Shown: in pieces, positions 23,739-33,400 of the stretch
Numbering within the stretch: the first letter of the stretch is position 1
Layout: each line of letters begins with the position of its first letter
Assembly (NCBI GenBank): GCA_018065065.1
Contig: JAGHTZ010000003.1
Span: forward strand, 1-35,970
Direction: 5' to 3'
DNA length: 35,970 nucleotides
Origin: Candidatus Equadaptatus faecalis
Lineage (GTDB): Bacteria > Synergistota > Synergistia > Synergistales > Synergistaceae
The notes under the pieces: generated by a model
The model's input: the letters and a program-made list of their open reading frames with translations, nothing else
The model's database searches: none
Told to the model about the DNA's origin: nothing
Made by a program: the position numbers and the translations under genes

Positions 23739-24228
23739 TGAAACCACCACTTAAAGAATAGTAAAATCGCTCTGTGTTTTCATATTATCATAAAAAAAAG
23801 CAAAAAAAGAGTGTAGAAAATGTAAAAGTTATCCACATATACACAAACCATAAGTGGAAAAAAAAACAACAAAGAAAACAGCAAAAAATACTGCCCAAAA
23901 AAAATAAACAAAGTGAATAAAAAGAAAAAAAACACACAAACACAGTAATTACAATATATTTCCAAGTGTGTAAAAAAATGTTTGCAACTTGTAATTAAAA
24001 AAGAAATTATTTTTAAGAGCAGAAAAAAACGGAAAAAAATTAAAAAGTTTTCCACCAAAAAAAATTACCCCAAAAAAGAATTTTGCAGTAATATAAACAA
24101 GTTATTCACTTTTTTGTGGAAAAAACCGGTGAGTAATGTTACTTTTTTATCACTATTTACTAAAAAATAAACAGAAATAAATTTAACGCCACGGAGATTG
24201 TTTTTTCAGCTTTGTATGTTAAGCAGGG
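23739..24228. other. Probable replication origin (oriC)
   Basis: A 490-base gene-free gap upstream of dnaA with very high A+T and long A runs on the plus strand. It holds one exact DnaA box (TTATCCACA, 23829-23837) and relaxed copies: AGTGGAAAA near 23853, TTTTCCACC near 24049, TTATTCACT (24102-24110) and TGTGGAAAA (24115-24123). The A-only stretches between 23855 and 24070 are candidates for the unwinding element. Gene orientation diverges around this site. A functional origin is inferred from layout and motifs. Confidence 0.75.
23829..23837 (+). promoter_or_regulatory. DnaA box in the oriC candidate
   Basis: TTATCCACA, a perfect DnaA nonamer, 90 bases upstream of the dnaA start and beside the A-rich stretch. 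Confidence 0.72.
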
Positions 24229-26166
24229 TTATTTTATGCTGTCAATCTTCCCTGATATTTCTTCCAGAGAAGCGTAATTTTTTTCCAGCAGTTGTTCGAG
24301 TTTTTTAAACTCAATTATTGTTTGCGAAACTAAAGTTGAATTTTTTAGAAATTCCGAGTCGCACAGTTTTTCAGAGAGATTGTTTTTCTCGGCTTCCTGC
24401 TGTGTTATTTCTTTTTCAAGTTTCTCCTGCTCTTCCAAATATTTCTTTCTGCTTCGGAAAAGCCTGTTCCTTTCTTCAGCCTCTGCCCGTTTTTGTTCTT
24501 TGGTTTTAGACGGTTCCGGCTGTTTTGTCTGTCCTGAAATTTCTTTTCCTTCCTCTTCAAGTTTTGCGCGTCGTTCTATAAAGTACGAATAATTTCCTTT
24601 GTAGTCATAAAGCCTTCCGTTTCTGATTTCCAAAACGCGCGAAACAAGGTTATCCAAAAACGCGCGGTCGTGGGAAACAATAAGGATAGTACCGCCATAT
24701 GAAAGAAGCGCCTTTTGGAACAATTCTTTTGTGCTGTAGTCAAGATGGTTGGTAGGCTCATCCAAAATCAGAAGGTTGGAAGGGGAAAGAAGCATTTTAA
24801 GAAGTCCTATTCTCGACTTTTCTCCCCCTGACAAGACGGAAATCTTCTTATATATATCATTTCCCGAGAAGAGAAAAGCACCGAGCAGACTGCGTCTGGC
24901 AGGAGCTTCCATAGTTGAACCCGTTGCCGAAATTTCTTCCCATACCGTTTTGTTGTAATCAAGATTCTGCGAGGACTCCTGGGAGAAATATTTCCTTTTA
25001 ACGTTTGTTCCGAATGAAACTTCACCGGACGCAGGCTCCTCTGTTTTGTTAAGAAGCCGCAGCAGGGTAGATTTTCCTGCACCGTTTACACCTACCAGCG
25101 CAACCCTCTCTCCCCGCTGGACAGAAAAATCCACATTGTCAAAAACCAGATTATCACCATACTGCTTTTTCAGTGACGTGGCGGAAACAACATCAAGTCC
25201 GCTTCTCGGCGCATCGGGAAATTTAAACGAAACTGTTTTATGAGCAGCTTCAACGTCGGTTATTTCAAGCTTTTCAAGCTGTTTTATCCTGCTTTGAACC
25301 TGTGCGGCTTTGGTTGCTTTATAGCGGAAACGCTCTATGAAATGCTGCATTTCCTCAATTTTTTCCTTCTGCTGCTCGCGTTCTGCCTCAAGTCTTGCGC
25401 GCCGTGCTTCGCGTTCGGAAAGGTATTTGTCGTAACCCATGGAATAGGTTGTGATTTTTCCAAAAGACAGTTCTGCAACAGATGTAACCATGTTTTCAAG
25501 AAATCTTTTGTCGTGGGAAACGGCTATCATTGTACCGCGGAAATCTCTAAGCCAGCCTTCCAGCCATTCCATACTTTCCGTATCCAGATGGTTGGTAGGT
25601 TCGTCGAGAAGCAGCAGGTCAGGCTCTGACAAAAGCAGAGCTGCAAGTGCAATACGCATTTTCCAGCCGCCTGAAAATTCAGACGTTCTTCTTTTTATGT
25701 CGTGTTCGGGGCGGAAACCGAGACCTTTGAGCACCTTTACTGCTTCTGTTTCAAATTTATACCCTCCGCGTGCGTCAAATTCGCGCTGCAGCTTTTCGTA
25801 AACCGCAAGCCTGCCGCACAGTTCAGGAGAGTTTTCTTCCAGCTCCGCAAGTTCTGCTTCAGCCTCCCCCAGTTTTTTCCTGATTTCGTCAAGTCCTGCG
25901 CTTGTATATAAGAAGGAAAGCAGCGGAGCATCATCAATCTCGACCAGATCCTGCGGCAGATAACCTGTTCTGGCTGCTTTTCCCGAAAAAACAACAGATC
26001 CGTCGTCATATTCCTGAAGACCTGCAAGTACACGCAGCATGGTAGTTTTTCCTACCCCGTTGCCGCCGACAAGCCCTACCCTGCTTTTGGGGGCAATAAA
26101 CCAGTCGGTGCCGTTAAGCACAACCTGCTCTCCAAAATTGATTTTGAGACCGCGAATTGTAATCAT
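24229..26166 (-). CDS. ABC-F family ATP-binding protein
   Basis: A 645-residue soluble protein with two ABC ATPase domains and no membrane part, typical of ABC-F factors that act on the ribosome. Domain 1 has Walker A GGNGVGKTT (about 34-42) and FSGGWKMRIALAALL with LLLLDEPTNHLD. A charged linker of about 80 residues (REARRARLEAEREQQKEKIEEM) corresponds to the P-site tRNA interaction motif. Domain 2 has GVNGAGKST and LSGGEKSRIGLLKMLL with LLILDEPTNHLD. A C-terminal coiled coil of about 85 residues (QEKLEKEITQQEAEKNN) is like that of Uup/YdiF-type members. A translation or ribosome-rescue role is likelier than antibiotic resistance, since no macrolide-type context is present. Confidence 0.92.
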   Translation of the reverse strand: MITIRGLKINFGEQVVLNGTDWFIAPKSRVGLVGGNGVGKTTMLRVLAGLQEYDDGSVVFSGKAARTGYLPQDLVEIDDAPLLSFLYTSAGLDEIRKKLGEAEAELAELEENSPELCGRLAVYEKLQREFDARGGYKFETEAVKVLKGLGFRPEHDIKRRTSEFSGGWKMRIALAALLLSEPDLLLLDEPTNHLDTESMEWLEGWLRDFRGTMIAVSHDKRFLENMVTSVAELSFGKITTYSMGYDKYLSEREARRARLEAEREQQKEKIEEMQHFIERFRYKATKAAQVQSRIKQLEKLEITDVEAAHKTVSFKFPDAPRSGLDVVSATSLKKQYGDNLVFDNVDFSVQRGERVALVGVNGAGKSTLLRLLNKTEEPASGEVSFGTNVKRKYFSQESSQNLDYNKTVWEEISATGSTMEAPARRSLLGAFLFSGNDIYKKISVLSGGEKSRIGLLKMLLSPSNLLILDEPTNHLDYSTKELFQKALLSYGGTILIVSHDRAFLDNLVSRVLEIRNGRLYDYKGNYSYFIERRAKLEEEGKEISGQTKQPEPSKTKEQKRAEAEERNRLFRSRKKYLEEQEKLEKEITQQEAEKNNLSEKLCDSEFLKNSTLVSQTIIEFKKLEQLLEKNYASLEEISGKIDSIK

Positions 26167-26206
26167 GTATTTTTCCTCCCGGCTATTATAACAAAGAAAT
26201 TTCCGG

Positions 26207-26336
26207 AATAAGCAGTAAATTTTTTGTAAAACAGATAAAAAATTATGCTTAATTTAACAAAAAACACCAAATAAGCAGAAAAATTATAAAAATAAGCAGC
26301 AAAAACACTTGAAATTTATGCTTAATAATGTATAAT
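26207..26336 (+). promoter_or_regulatory. glnN promoter with repeated TAAGCA operator motif
   Basis: The promoter is TTGAAA (26309-26314), a 16-base spacer and TATAAT (26331-26336). Five copies of a TAAGCA-core motif surround it: AATAAGCAG at 26207, 26270 and 26291, and the reverse form TTATGCTTAAT at 26243 and 26316. The last copy lies between -35 and -10. The copies are 21-36 bases apart. This looks like a multi-site operator for a nitrogen or glutamine-sensing repressor. The regulator is unknown. Confidence 0.65.
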
Positions 26337-26374
26337 ACAGTAGCAACGGAATAAAACTTTTTGGAGGTGCTGCA

Positions 26375-28522
26375 ATGTCAGAACAAAAAAAATACCCGAA
26401 CATGCGGGAAATTTTTGCTTCGTTGGTTTTTGACCGCAGAGAAATGAAACATCGGCTTCCGCAGGACGTTTATGAAAATCTTATAGGCGCGATGGAAGGC
26501 AGACAGAAAATAGATTCCGGAATTGCCGACACAGTTGCTCTTGCAATGAAAGACTGGGCTGTAAGCAACGGAGCAAGCCACTGGGCACACTGGTTCCACC
26601 CTCTTCATGAGCACACGGCTGAAAAACACACCGCATTTCTTACAGCCGACGCAGAAGGGGCGCCAATAGAGCTTTTCAGAGGAAAAGATCTTATGCAGAG
26701 TGAACCCGACGCCTCCTCCTTCCCCTCGGGCGGAACAAGAAGCACCTTTGAAGCAAGAGGATATTCCGCATGGGATCCGACATCTCCGGCATTCATCATC
26801 AAAAGCCCAAAAGGCGGAACCCTGTGTATTCCCTCTGTTTTTATCGCTTACGACGGTTCCCCGCTTGATTTGAAGACGTACCTTCTCCGTTCGCTTGACG
26901 CTGTCGAAAGCAGGGCGCTGAAGCTGCTTAAGCTTTTCGGAAACAGGGGAGTGCGCTACGTCAGGGCAACGCTCGGCGGAGAGCAGGAATTCTTCCTGCT
27001 TGACAGACCTCGTGCGCAGAAACGCCCAGACCTGCGTTTCTGCGGAAGAACCCTGATAGGTTCAAAGCCGCCGCGTGACCAGAAAATGGAAGACCATTAT
27101 TTCGGAACAATTCCGCCAAAGGTACTTGCTTATATGGAAGACGTACAGCGCGATCTGGCGCGTCTCGGGGTGGACCTTGCAACGCGCCACAATGAGGCTG
27201 CGCGCTGCCAGTTTGAATTTGCCCCGAATTTCTCAGAGGCAAATCTTGCCTGTGACCAGAACCAGATAATTATGGAAACGATGCGCAAGCTTGCGAGTCA
27301 GCATGATTTGCGGCTTCTTTTCCACGAAAAACCTTTTGACTGCTTGAACGGCAGCGGAAAACACACAAATTTCTCTCTTGAAGACAGTGAAGGCCGCAAC
27401 CTTCTGAAACCGTCGACAAACCACAGAAAGAATGTGATTTTTCTCTCGTTCCTGACTTCGTTTGTCTTTGGTGCTTCAGAATACAGCGGACTTCTTCAGG
27501 CATCGGTTTCAACGCCGGGCAACCTTTACAGGCTTGGCGGACAGGAAGCACCCCCTTTTATAATGAGCGTCTATCTTGGCGACACCATAGACAGAATGCT
27601 TACTGCCGTTGAAAAAGCAGCAGGCAGGGACGAAGATATGCCCGAGAAGAGCACGCTTGACCTCGGTCTTGACAAACTGCCTACGATAATCGCATACGAC
27701 AGCGACAGAAACAGGACAAGCCCGATTGCTTTTACAGGAAACAAATTTGAATTCCGCGCTCCCGGAGCGTCGCAGGCCATGGCAATTCCGGCAACCTTCA
27801 TATTTGCAATATGGGCTGCGGGTCTGGAAAAATTCAACGAAAAATTCAGCGCGCGCCTTAAAAAAGGCGCAGACGTACTTGACGCTGCTCTTGCAACAAT
27901 CCGCGAAGTTTCAAAAGCAAGCCGCAAAATCCGTTTTGAAGGCGACAGCTATTCGGAAGAATGGCGCAGGGAAGCAGAAAAACGCGGCATAGTCAAGGCT
28001 GAAACGATACCGGAAGGCATTGATCTCTTCCTTGAACCAAAATCCGTTGAAATGCTGTCAAAACTCGGTGTTTTCACTCCGCGCGAAATGGAAGCATTCC
28101 ACACAATCCGGCTTGAAGCCTTTGTCAACAGCATAGAAATTGAAATTTCCCTGCTTCGTGACATGATGTTTGAAGGTTTCCTGCCGAGTATATCAAAGCA
28201 GCTGAAGCTTGAAAACGAATCGATTGCTTCGGTCAAGGACATGCGCATACCGCACATAGACGCGTGGAAAAAACACATAGAGCTGTTGGCAAAGAGCAAG
28301 GCGGAAATAATAGTAAAAACCAAAGAACTCGAACTGCTGAAAGAGAAAATGGCAGAACTTGAACCCAGGGAACATGCAGAAGCCATAATTGTTAAAGCTC
28401 TTCCGCTTATGAAGAAAATAAGAGAACTGTGTGACGAGGCCGAAGGCTATATTTCAAAAGAAAACCTTGCCTACCCGAAGTACCGCGCTCTTATGTCACT
28501 CAGCACGCAGCTCAGCGAATAG
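26375..28522 (+). CDS. glnN: Glutamine synthetase type III
   Basis: A 715-residue GSIII enzyme that makes glutamine from glutamate, ammonia and ATP as a large double-ring oligomer. GSIII marks are the long chain, the N-terminal region with SNGASHWAHWFHPLHEHTAEKH, the catalytic GGEQEFFLLDR, GSGKHTNFSLED, and the ATP-site segment NRTSPIAFTGNKFEFRAPG. The C-terminal 150 residues are helical and end in SLSTQLSE. TTGGAGGTG precedes the ATG. The upstream operator array suggests nitrogen control. pyrC follows after ten bases, so the two are cotranscribed. Confidence 0.97.
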   Translation: MSEQKKYPNMREIFASLVFDRREMKHRLPQDVYENLIGAMEGRQKIDSGIADTVALAMKDWAVSNGASHWAHWFHPLHEHTAEKHTAFLTADAEGAPIELFRGKDLMQSEPDASSFPSGGTRSTFEARGYSAWDPTSPAFIIKSPKGGTLCIPSVFIAYDGSPLDLKTYLLRSLDAVESRALKLLKLFGNRGVRYVRATLGGEQEFFLLDRPRAQKRPDLRFCGRTLIGSKPPRDQKMEDHYFGTIPPKVLAYMEDVQRDLARLGVDLATRHNEAARCQFEFAPNFSEANLACDQNQIIMETMRKLASQHDLRLLFHEKPFDCLNGSGKHTNFSLEDSEGRNLLKPSTNHRKNVIFLSFLTSFVFGASEYSGLLQASVSTPGNLYRLGGQEAPPFIMSVYLGDTIDRMLTAVEKAAGRDEDMPEKSTLDLGLDKLPTIIAYDSDRNRTSPIAFTGNKFEFRAPGASQAMAIPATFIFAIWAAGLEKFNEKFSARLKKGADVLDAALATIREVSKASRKIRFEGDSYSEEWRREAEKRGIVKAETIPEGIDLFLEPKSVEMLSKLGVFTPREMEAFHTIRLEAFVNSIEIEISLLRDMMFEGFLPSISKQLKLENESIASVKDMRIPHIDAWKKHIELLAKSKAEIIVKTKELELLKEKMAELEPREHAEAIIVKALPLMKKIRELCDEAEGYISKENLAYPKYRALMSLSTQLSE

Positions 28523-28532
28523 GAGAGAAAGT

Positions 28533-29681
28533 ATGGTTTTAGGCAGAAAAAAAACTGAAGCAGCGCGTTTTCCGCGCGGGGTTCAGCTTCCGGCATTCTG
28601 CGACGTACACGTGCATTTCAGGGAACCGGGCTTTTCCTACAAGGAAACGATAAAAACAGGCTGCCTTGCTGCCGCACACGGAGGTTACTCTGCTGTCTGC
28701 GCGATGCCTAATCTGAATCCTGTTCCCGACACCCCTGAAAATCTTGAAAAAGAGCTCGAAATAATACGCCGCGACGCATGTATTAACGTTTACCCCTACG
28801 GTGCGGTTACAGAAGGACAACGCGGGGAAAAGCTTGCGCAAATGGATTTAATTGCACACAATGTAATTGCTTTTTCTGATGACGGACACGGTGTTCAGAG
28901 TGAAGCGTTAATGAGAGATGCCATGCTTGCGGCAAAGAAACTCGGCAAACTTATTGTCGCTCACTGCGAGGTTAATTCGCTGCTCAACGGCGGTTACATA
29001 CACGACGGGGTGTATGCTGCCGCGCACGGTCACAGAGGTATTTGCAGCGAAAGCGAATGGAAACAAATTGCGCGCGATTTAATGCTTGCAAAAGAAACAG
29101 GCTGCGGCTATCACGTGTGCCACATATCAACCAAAGAAAGCGTTGAACTGATACGCAGAGCAAAAGCGGAAGGAGTAAACGTAACCTGTGAAACGGCTCC
29201 GCACTATCTTCTGCTTGACGAAAATGACCTTTGCGAGGACGGACGTTTTAAGATGAACCCCCCTCTGCGGGCAAAAGAAGACAGAGAGGCCCTGCTGGAA
29301 GGTATACAGGACAGAACCATAGACATGATTGCAACCGACCATGCGCCGCACAGCGCGGAAGAAAAATCGCGCGGACTTGAAAAAAGCGCAATGGGAATTA
29401 CAGGACTTGAAACAGCGTTCCCGCTTCTCTACACAGATCTTGTAAAAAACGGGATAATAACGCTTAAACGGCTTGTCAATCTTCTTGCCGTATGGCCGAG
29501 AGAACGCTTCGGAATACCGCAGACGAAAGATTACTGCATTTGGGATTTGGACGAAGAATACGAAATAAACCCGTCGGAATTTCTTTCAATGGGCAGGGCA
29601 ACCCCGTTTGAAGGCAGAAAGGTATTCGGACGCTGCCTGAAAACGGTTCACAACGGCAAAACGGTTTACGAATACAAATAG
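28533..29681 (+). CDS. pyrC: Dihydroorotase (class I), short N-terminus
   Basis: A 382-residue zinc enzyme that closes carbamoyl aspartate to dihydroorotate. The ATG at 28533 is chosen from AGGAGAG just upstream; an open frame continues back into glnN but overlaps it. The metal site is complete: DVHVHFREPG (H26, H28), AFSDDGHG, IVAHCE, YHVCHIS and IATDHAPHSAEEK. Most class I enzymes place the HxH near residue 60. Here only about 25 residues precede it, so most of the N-terminal part of the beta-sandwich subdomain is absent. The C-terminal strands (GRATPFEGRKVFGRCLKTVHNGKTVY) remain. Cotranscription with glnN links nitrogen supply to pyrimidine synthesis. Confidence 0.93.
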   Translation: MVLGRKKTEAARFPRGVQLPAFCDVHVHFREPGFSYKETIKTGCLAAAHGGYSAVCAMPNLNPVPDTPENLEKELEIIRRDACINVYPYGAVTEGQRGEKLAQMDLIAHNVIAFSDDGHGVQSEALMRDAMLAAKKLGKLIVAHCEVNSLLNGGYIHDGVYAAAHGHRGICSESEWKQIARDLMLAKETGCGYHVCHISTKESVELIRRAKAEGVNVTCETAPHYLLLDENDLCEDGRFKMNPPLRAKEDREALLEGIQDRTIDMIATDHAPHSAEEKSRGLEKSAMGITGLETAFPLLYTDLVKNGIITLKRLVNLLAVWPRERFGIPQTKDYCIWDLDEEYEINPSEFLSMGRATPFEGRKVFGRCLKTVHNGKTVYEYK

Positions 29682-29689
29682 AACTGAAC

Positions 29690-29726
29690 AGAAAACGGGG
29701 GAAATATTTTCACCCCGTTTTCTTTT
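29690..29726. terminator. Terminator of glnN-pyrC
   Basis: AGAAAACGGGG and CCCCGTTTTCT form a perfect 11-bp stem (29690-29700, 29713-29723) with a 12-base loop, ending in TTTT. It also faces the convergent ridA gene. Confidence 0.9.
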
Positions 29727-29793
29727 GCCTGAATATTCGTTATTCGCCGCTTGCTGCCGGCTGTACGCTGTATGCGTTGGAAGCATACAGTGT

Positions 29794-30171
29794 TTACTTT
29801 GCTGCTACAACCTCTATTTCAACCTTTATATCCCTGGGAAGCCTTGCTGCTTCAACGCATGAGCGTGCCGGTTTTGTTTCTCCGAGGTATTGTGCGTACA
29901 CCTCGTTGACGGCGGCAAAATCGTTCATGTCTTTGACAAAAACAGTCGCTTTTACAACATCTTCCATTGAGTATCCCGCCGCTTCAACGACAGCTTTAAC
30001 GTTTTCAAGCGATTGTTTTGTCTGTTCTCTGATATCTTCGGACGGAACCTGACCGGAAGCAGGCACAAACGGTGCCTGTCCTGACACGTAAAGGGTTCCG
30101 TTGACTTCTACCGCCTGTGAATAAGGACCTATTGCTTCGGGAGCTTTGTCTGTGTGGATTATTCTTTTCAT
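29794..30171 (-). CDS. ridA: RidA family enamine/imine deaminase
   Basis: A 125-residue protein of the RidA/YjgF family, a trimeric enzyme that hydrolyses reactive enamine and imine intermediates from PLP enzymes. Visible marks are [22 protein letters not shown] near the start, [14 protein letters not shown], and the active-site stretch [21 protein letters not shown] with its catalytic arginine. Length is exactly typical. The ribosome-binding site is weak (GAAGGC). It is divergent to the carB operon and convergent with pyrC. Confidence 0.95.
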   Translation of the reverse strand: MKRIIHTDKAPEAIGPYSQAVEVNGTLYVSGQAPFVPASGQVPSEDIREQTKQSLENVKAVVEAAGYSMEDVVKATVFVKDMNDFAAVNEVYAQYLGETKPARSCVEAARLPRDIKVEIEVVAAK

Positions 30172-30242
30172 ATCGCAAGCCTTCTTTGATTGAGATTTCT
30201 GGAACTGTGTAAATTATACCATTGCCGGAGGCAAAATTTCTG

Positions 30243-30270
30243 TTGACACAATACGTACAGAATATATACT
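30243..30270 (+). promoter_or_regulatory. Promoter of the carB-pyrKDF operon
   Basis: TTGACA (30243-30248) and TATACT (30265-30270) are 16 bases apart. GTAC tetramers flank the -10 (ACGTACAG and ATGTACGA). A leader of about 175 bases follows. Confidence 0.78.
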
Positions 30271-30308
30271 TGATATGTACGAATTGGATATGGTTATGTC
30301 TTTAAGGC

Positions 30309-30392
30309 GATCCATGAGAGGTCGGCAAGAGCAGTGCAACGGTGCGGCATTCTGCCGCGGGTTGGTCTTGCCGCGCGGGCAGGACTTTTTTT
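30309..30392 (+). promoter_or_regulatory. PyrR-type transcription attenuator
   Basis: The leader has the three parts of pyr attenuation. GATCCATGAGAGGTC (30309-30323) matches the PyrR-binding loop pattern TCC-N-GAGAGG in a short stem. The terminator GTCTTGCC/GGGCAGGAC (30365-30372, 30377-30385) is followed by seven T. GGCAAGA (30324-30330) can instead pair with TCTTGCC of the terminator, giving an antiterminator. With UMP, PyrR would stabilise the first stem and allow termination. PyrR itself is not in the window, so control by it is inferred from the RNA. Confidence 0.78.
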
Positions 30393-30454
30393 ATGCACAA
30401 AGACCGCGTAAAACAGAACGCCTGAAAAGCTTTTTGTGAAGGGAAGATTGACAG

Positions 30455-33400
30455 ATGAAAAGAACGGATATCAAAAAAGTGCTGATTATAGGCTCAGGGC
30501 CTATAGTTATAGGTCAGGCGGCGGAATTTGATTATGCCGGAACTCAGGCATGTCTTGCGCTGAAAGAGGAGGGTTACAAGGTCATTCTTGCAAACTCAAA
30601 TCCGGCGACAATAATGACAGACACGAGTATCGCCGATAAAGTCTATATGGAGCCGCTTACGGTGGATTACATAGCGAAAATACTTCGCATGGAGCGTCCG
30701 GACGCAATAGTTCCAGGCATTGGCGGACAGACAGGACTTAATCTCGCAATGCAGCTTGAAAAAGCCGGAGTTCTCAAGGAATGCGGCGTTGAACTGCTGG
30801 GAACAAGCAGCGAAAGTATTGAACGCGCGGAAGACCGCGAGCTTTTCAAGGAAATGTGCCAGTCAATAGGAGAACCTGTCATTCCTTCGGAAATTACCTA
30901 CGACCTCGAACATGCAAAAGAAGCGGCGAAAAAAATAGGCTATCCCGTAGTTCTGCGCCCTGCCTTTACTCTCGGTGGAACGGGCGGCGGTTTTGCAAAC
31001 AACGAGGAAGAACTGACAGCGATAGGCATAAATGCTTTCAAACTTTCGCCGGTGCATCAGGTGCTGGTTGAAAAAAGCGTCAAAGGTTATAAGGAAATTG
31101 AATTTGAAGTTATGCGCGACTCAGCAGACCACGCCATTACGATATGCGGCATGGAAAACGTTGACCCCGTAGGCGTTCATACGGGAGATTCAATAGTTGT
31201 GGCGCCGATTCTTTCGCTGAGCGGCGCAGACATGAAAATGCTGAACGACAGCGCGATTAAAATTATCAGGGAGCTGAAAATAGAAGGCGGCTGCAACGTA
31301 CAGTTTGCCCTTGACCCGAATTCGAGCAGATACTATCTGATAGAAGTCAACCCGCGCGTTTCCCGTTCTTCGGCGCTTGCCAGCAAAGCAAGCGGCTATC
31401 CGATAGCGCGTGTCACGGCAAAAATAGCTGTAGGCATGCTGCTTGAAGAAATCCCTGTTGCAGGCGGAACAGCCGCAATAGAGCCCAGTCTTGACTACGT
31501 TATCACTAAATTCCCGCGTTTCCCGTTTGACAAATTCGCTGATGCCGACAACACGCTCGGAACACAGATGAAAGCCACGGGCGAAGTTATGGGCATCGGG
31601 GCGAATTTTGAAGAAAGCTTCCTGAAAGCGATACGGTCGCTTGAAATAGGGGTAAAGCATGTCTATAAAGCAAAATTTGACAATATGACCACGGAAGAGC
31701 TGCTTGATTATCTGAGCGTTTTCCGCGATGACAGTGTTTTTGCCATCACGGAAGCTCTTTACCGTGGTGTTTCGGTCGAAAAACTGCACGAAATAACCGC
31801 AATAACGGAGCTTTTCCTTGAAGGGCTGCAGAGAATTATCAGCATGGAAAATGTACTGAAAGAAAATCCTGGCAGCCTTGAACTGCTGAAAGCGGCAAAA
31901 AAGCTTGGCTTCTCCGACTTCTTTATAGCGCGCCAGTGGAACGTTACTGAAAAAGAGGTTGCGGAAAAACGTTATGCGAACGGCATAACACCTGTTTTCA
32001 AAATGGTTGACACGCTGCACACAGGGAAATATATCCCCTATCTTTACTCTTCCTATAGCGGCGAAAACGAATCGCGGCTGACGGGCAAAAAGAAAATTGT
32101 AGTGCTGGGAGCAGGCCCCATACGCATAGGACAGGGCGTTGAATTTGACTACTCCACGGTTCATGCCGTCCAGACAATAAAAAACCTTGGCTACGAAGCA
32201 ATCATAATCAATAACAATCCCGAGACGGTTTCAACAGACTACACGACAGCAGACAAGCTCTATTTTGAACCTCTGGTTCCCGAGGACGTAATGTCGATTA
32301 TCAACTTTGAGAAACCTGAAGGGGTTATCGCCTCTCTCGGAGGACAGACGGCAATCAACCTTGCGCAGCCGCTTGCCGATCTCGGTGTAAAAATCATAGG
32401 AACAGGCTGTGAAGCAATCGACCGGGCAGAAAACAGGGACAGCTTTGAAAAACTGCTGCTTGAACTTGATATTCCGCAGCCTAAAGGCAAAGCCGTAACA
32501 AATATTCAGGACGGGGTGAACGCTGCGGCGGAAATCGGTTATCCCGTGCTTGTACGCCCGAGCTTTGTTCTCGGAGGCAGGGCAATGCAGATTGTTGCGG
32601 ACGAAGAACAGCTGCGCCGTTACCTGAAAAATGCGGTTGAAATTGACGAAGACAAACCGGTGCTGGTTGACAAGTATATTTACGGCAAAGAGGTCGAAAT
32701 TGACGCTATCTGCGACGGAAGAAACGTATTTGTCCCGGGAATAATGGAGCTTGTAGAACGCACCGGCGTCCACTCAGGCGACTCCATCAGCGTCTATCCG
32801 GCGTTCAGCATCTCTGACAAGGTCAAGGGAACGATACTCCGCTACGCGAAAAAACTCGGTCTTGGCATTGGAATAGTGGGGCTTTACAACATACAGTTTA
32901 TAGTCGACAAAGATGAAAACGTCTACATAATAGAAGTAAATCCGCGCTCGTCGCGCACAGTGCCGTTCCTTTCAAAAGCTACGGGCTGTCCGCTCGCTGA
33001 CATCGCCACAAAAGCGATTTTGGGCGTCAGTCTGAAAGAACAGGGAATATTCGACATCTATCCTGACGAGAAAAAACGCTGCTACGTCAAGGTTCCCGTG
33101 TTTTCCTTCAACAAACTCAAAGGTCTTGACGCCTATCTCTCGCCCGAAATGAAATCAACGGGCGAAGCCATAGGCTACGACGACAAACTCAACCGCGCGT
33201 TTTACAAGGCACTGCAGGCGTCAGGAATGCTGCTTGCAAATTACGGCACGGTTTTTGTAACCGTTGCCGACGAAGACAAACCGGAAATTCTTCCGCTGAT
33301 GCGCCGCTTCTACAGACTCGGCTTCAACATAGCCGCGACAAAAGGCACTGCGGCATTCCTTAAGGATAACGGAATAAAGACCCACGTCCTGAGAAAAATC

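Noticed and set aside
23780-24058. Phenylalanine-rich 92-residue frame on the minus strand
   Set aside because: It is a by-product of the A-rich origin region, with low complexity and no ribosome-binding site.
29768-29790. Terminator for ridA (CTGTATGC/GCATACAG hairpin)
   Set aside because: The stem is good but no T run follows on the minus strand; it may be a minor hairpin only.
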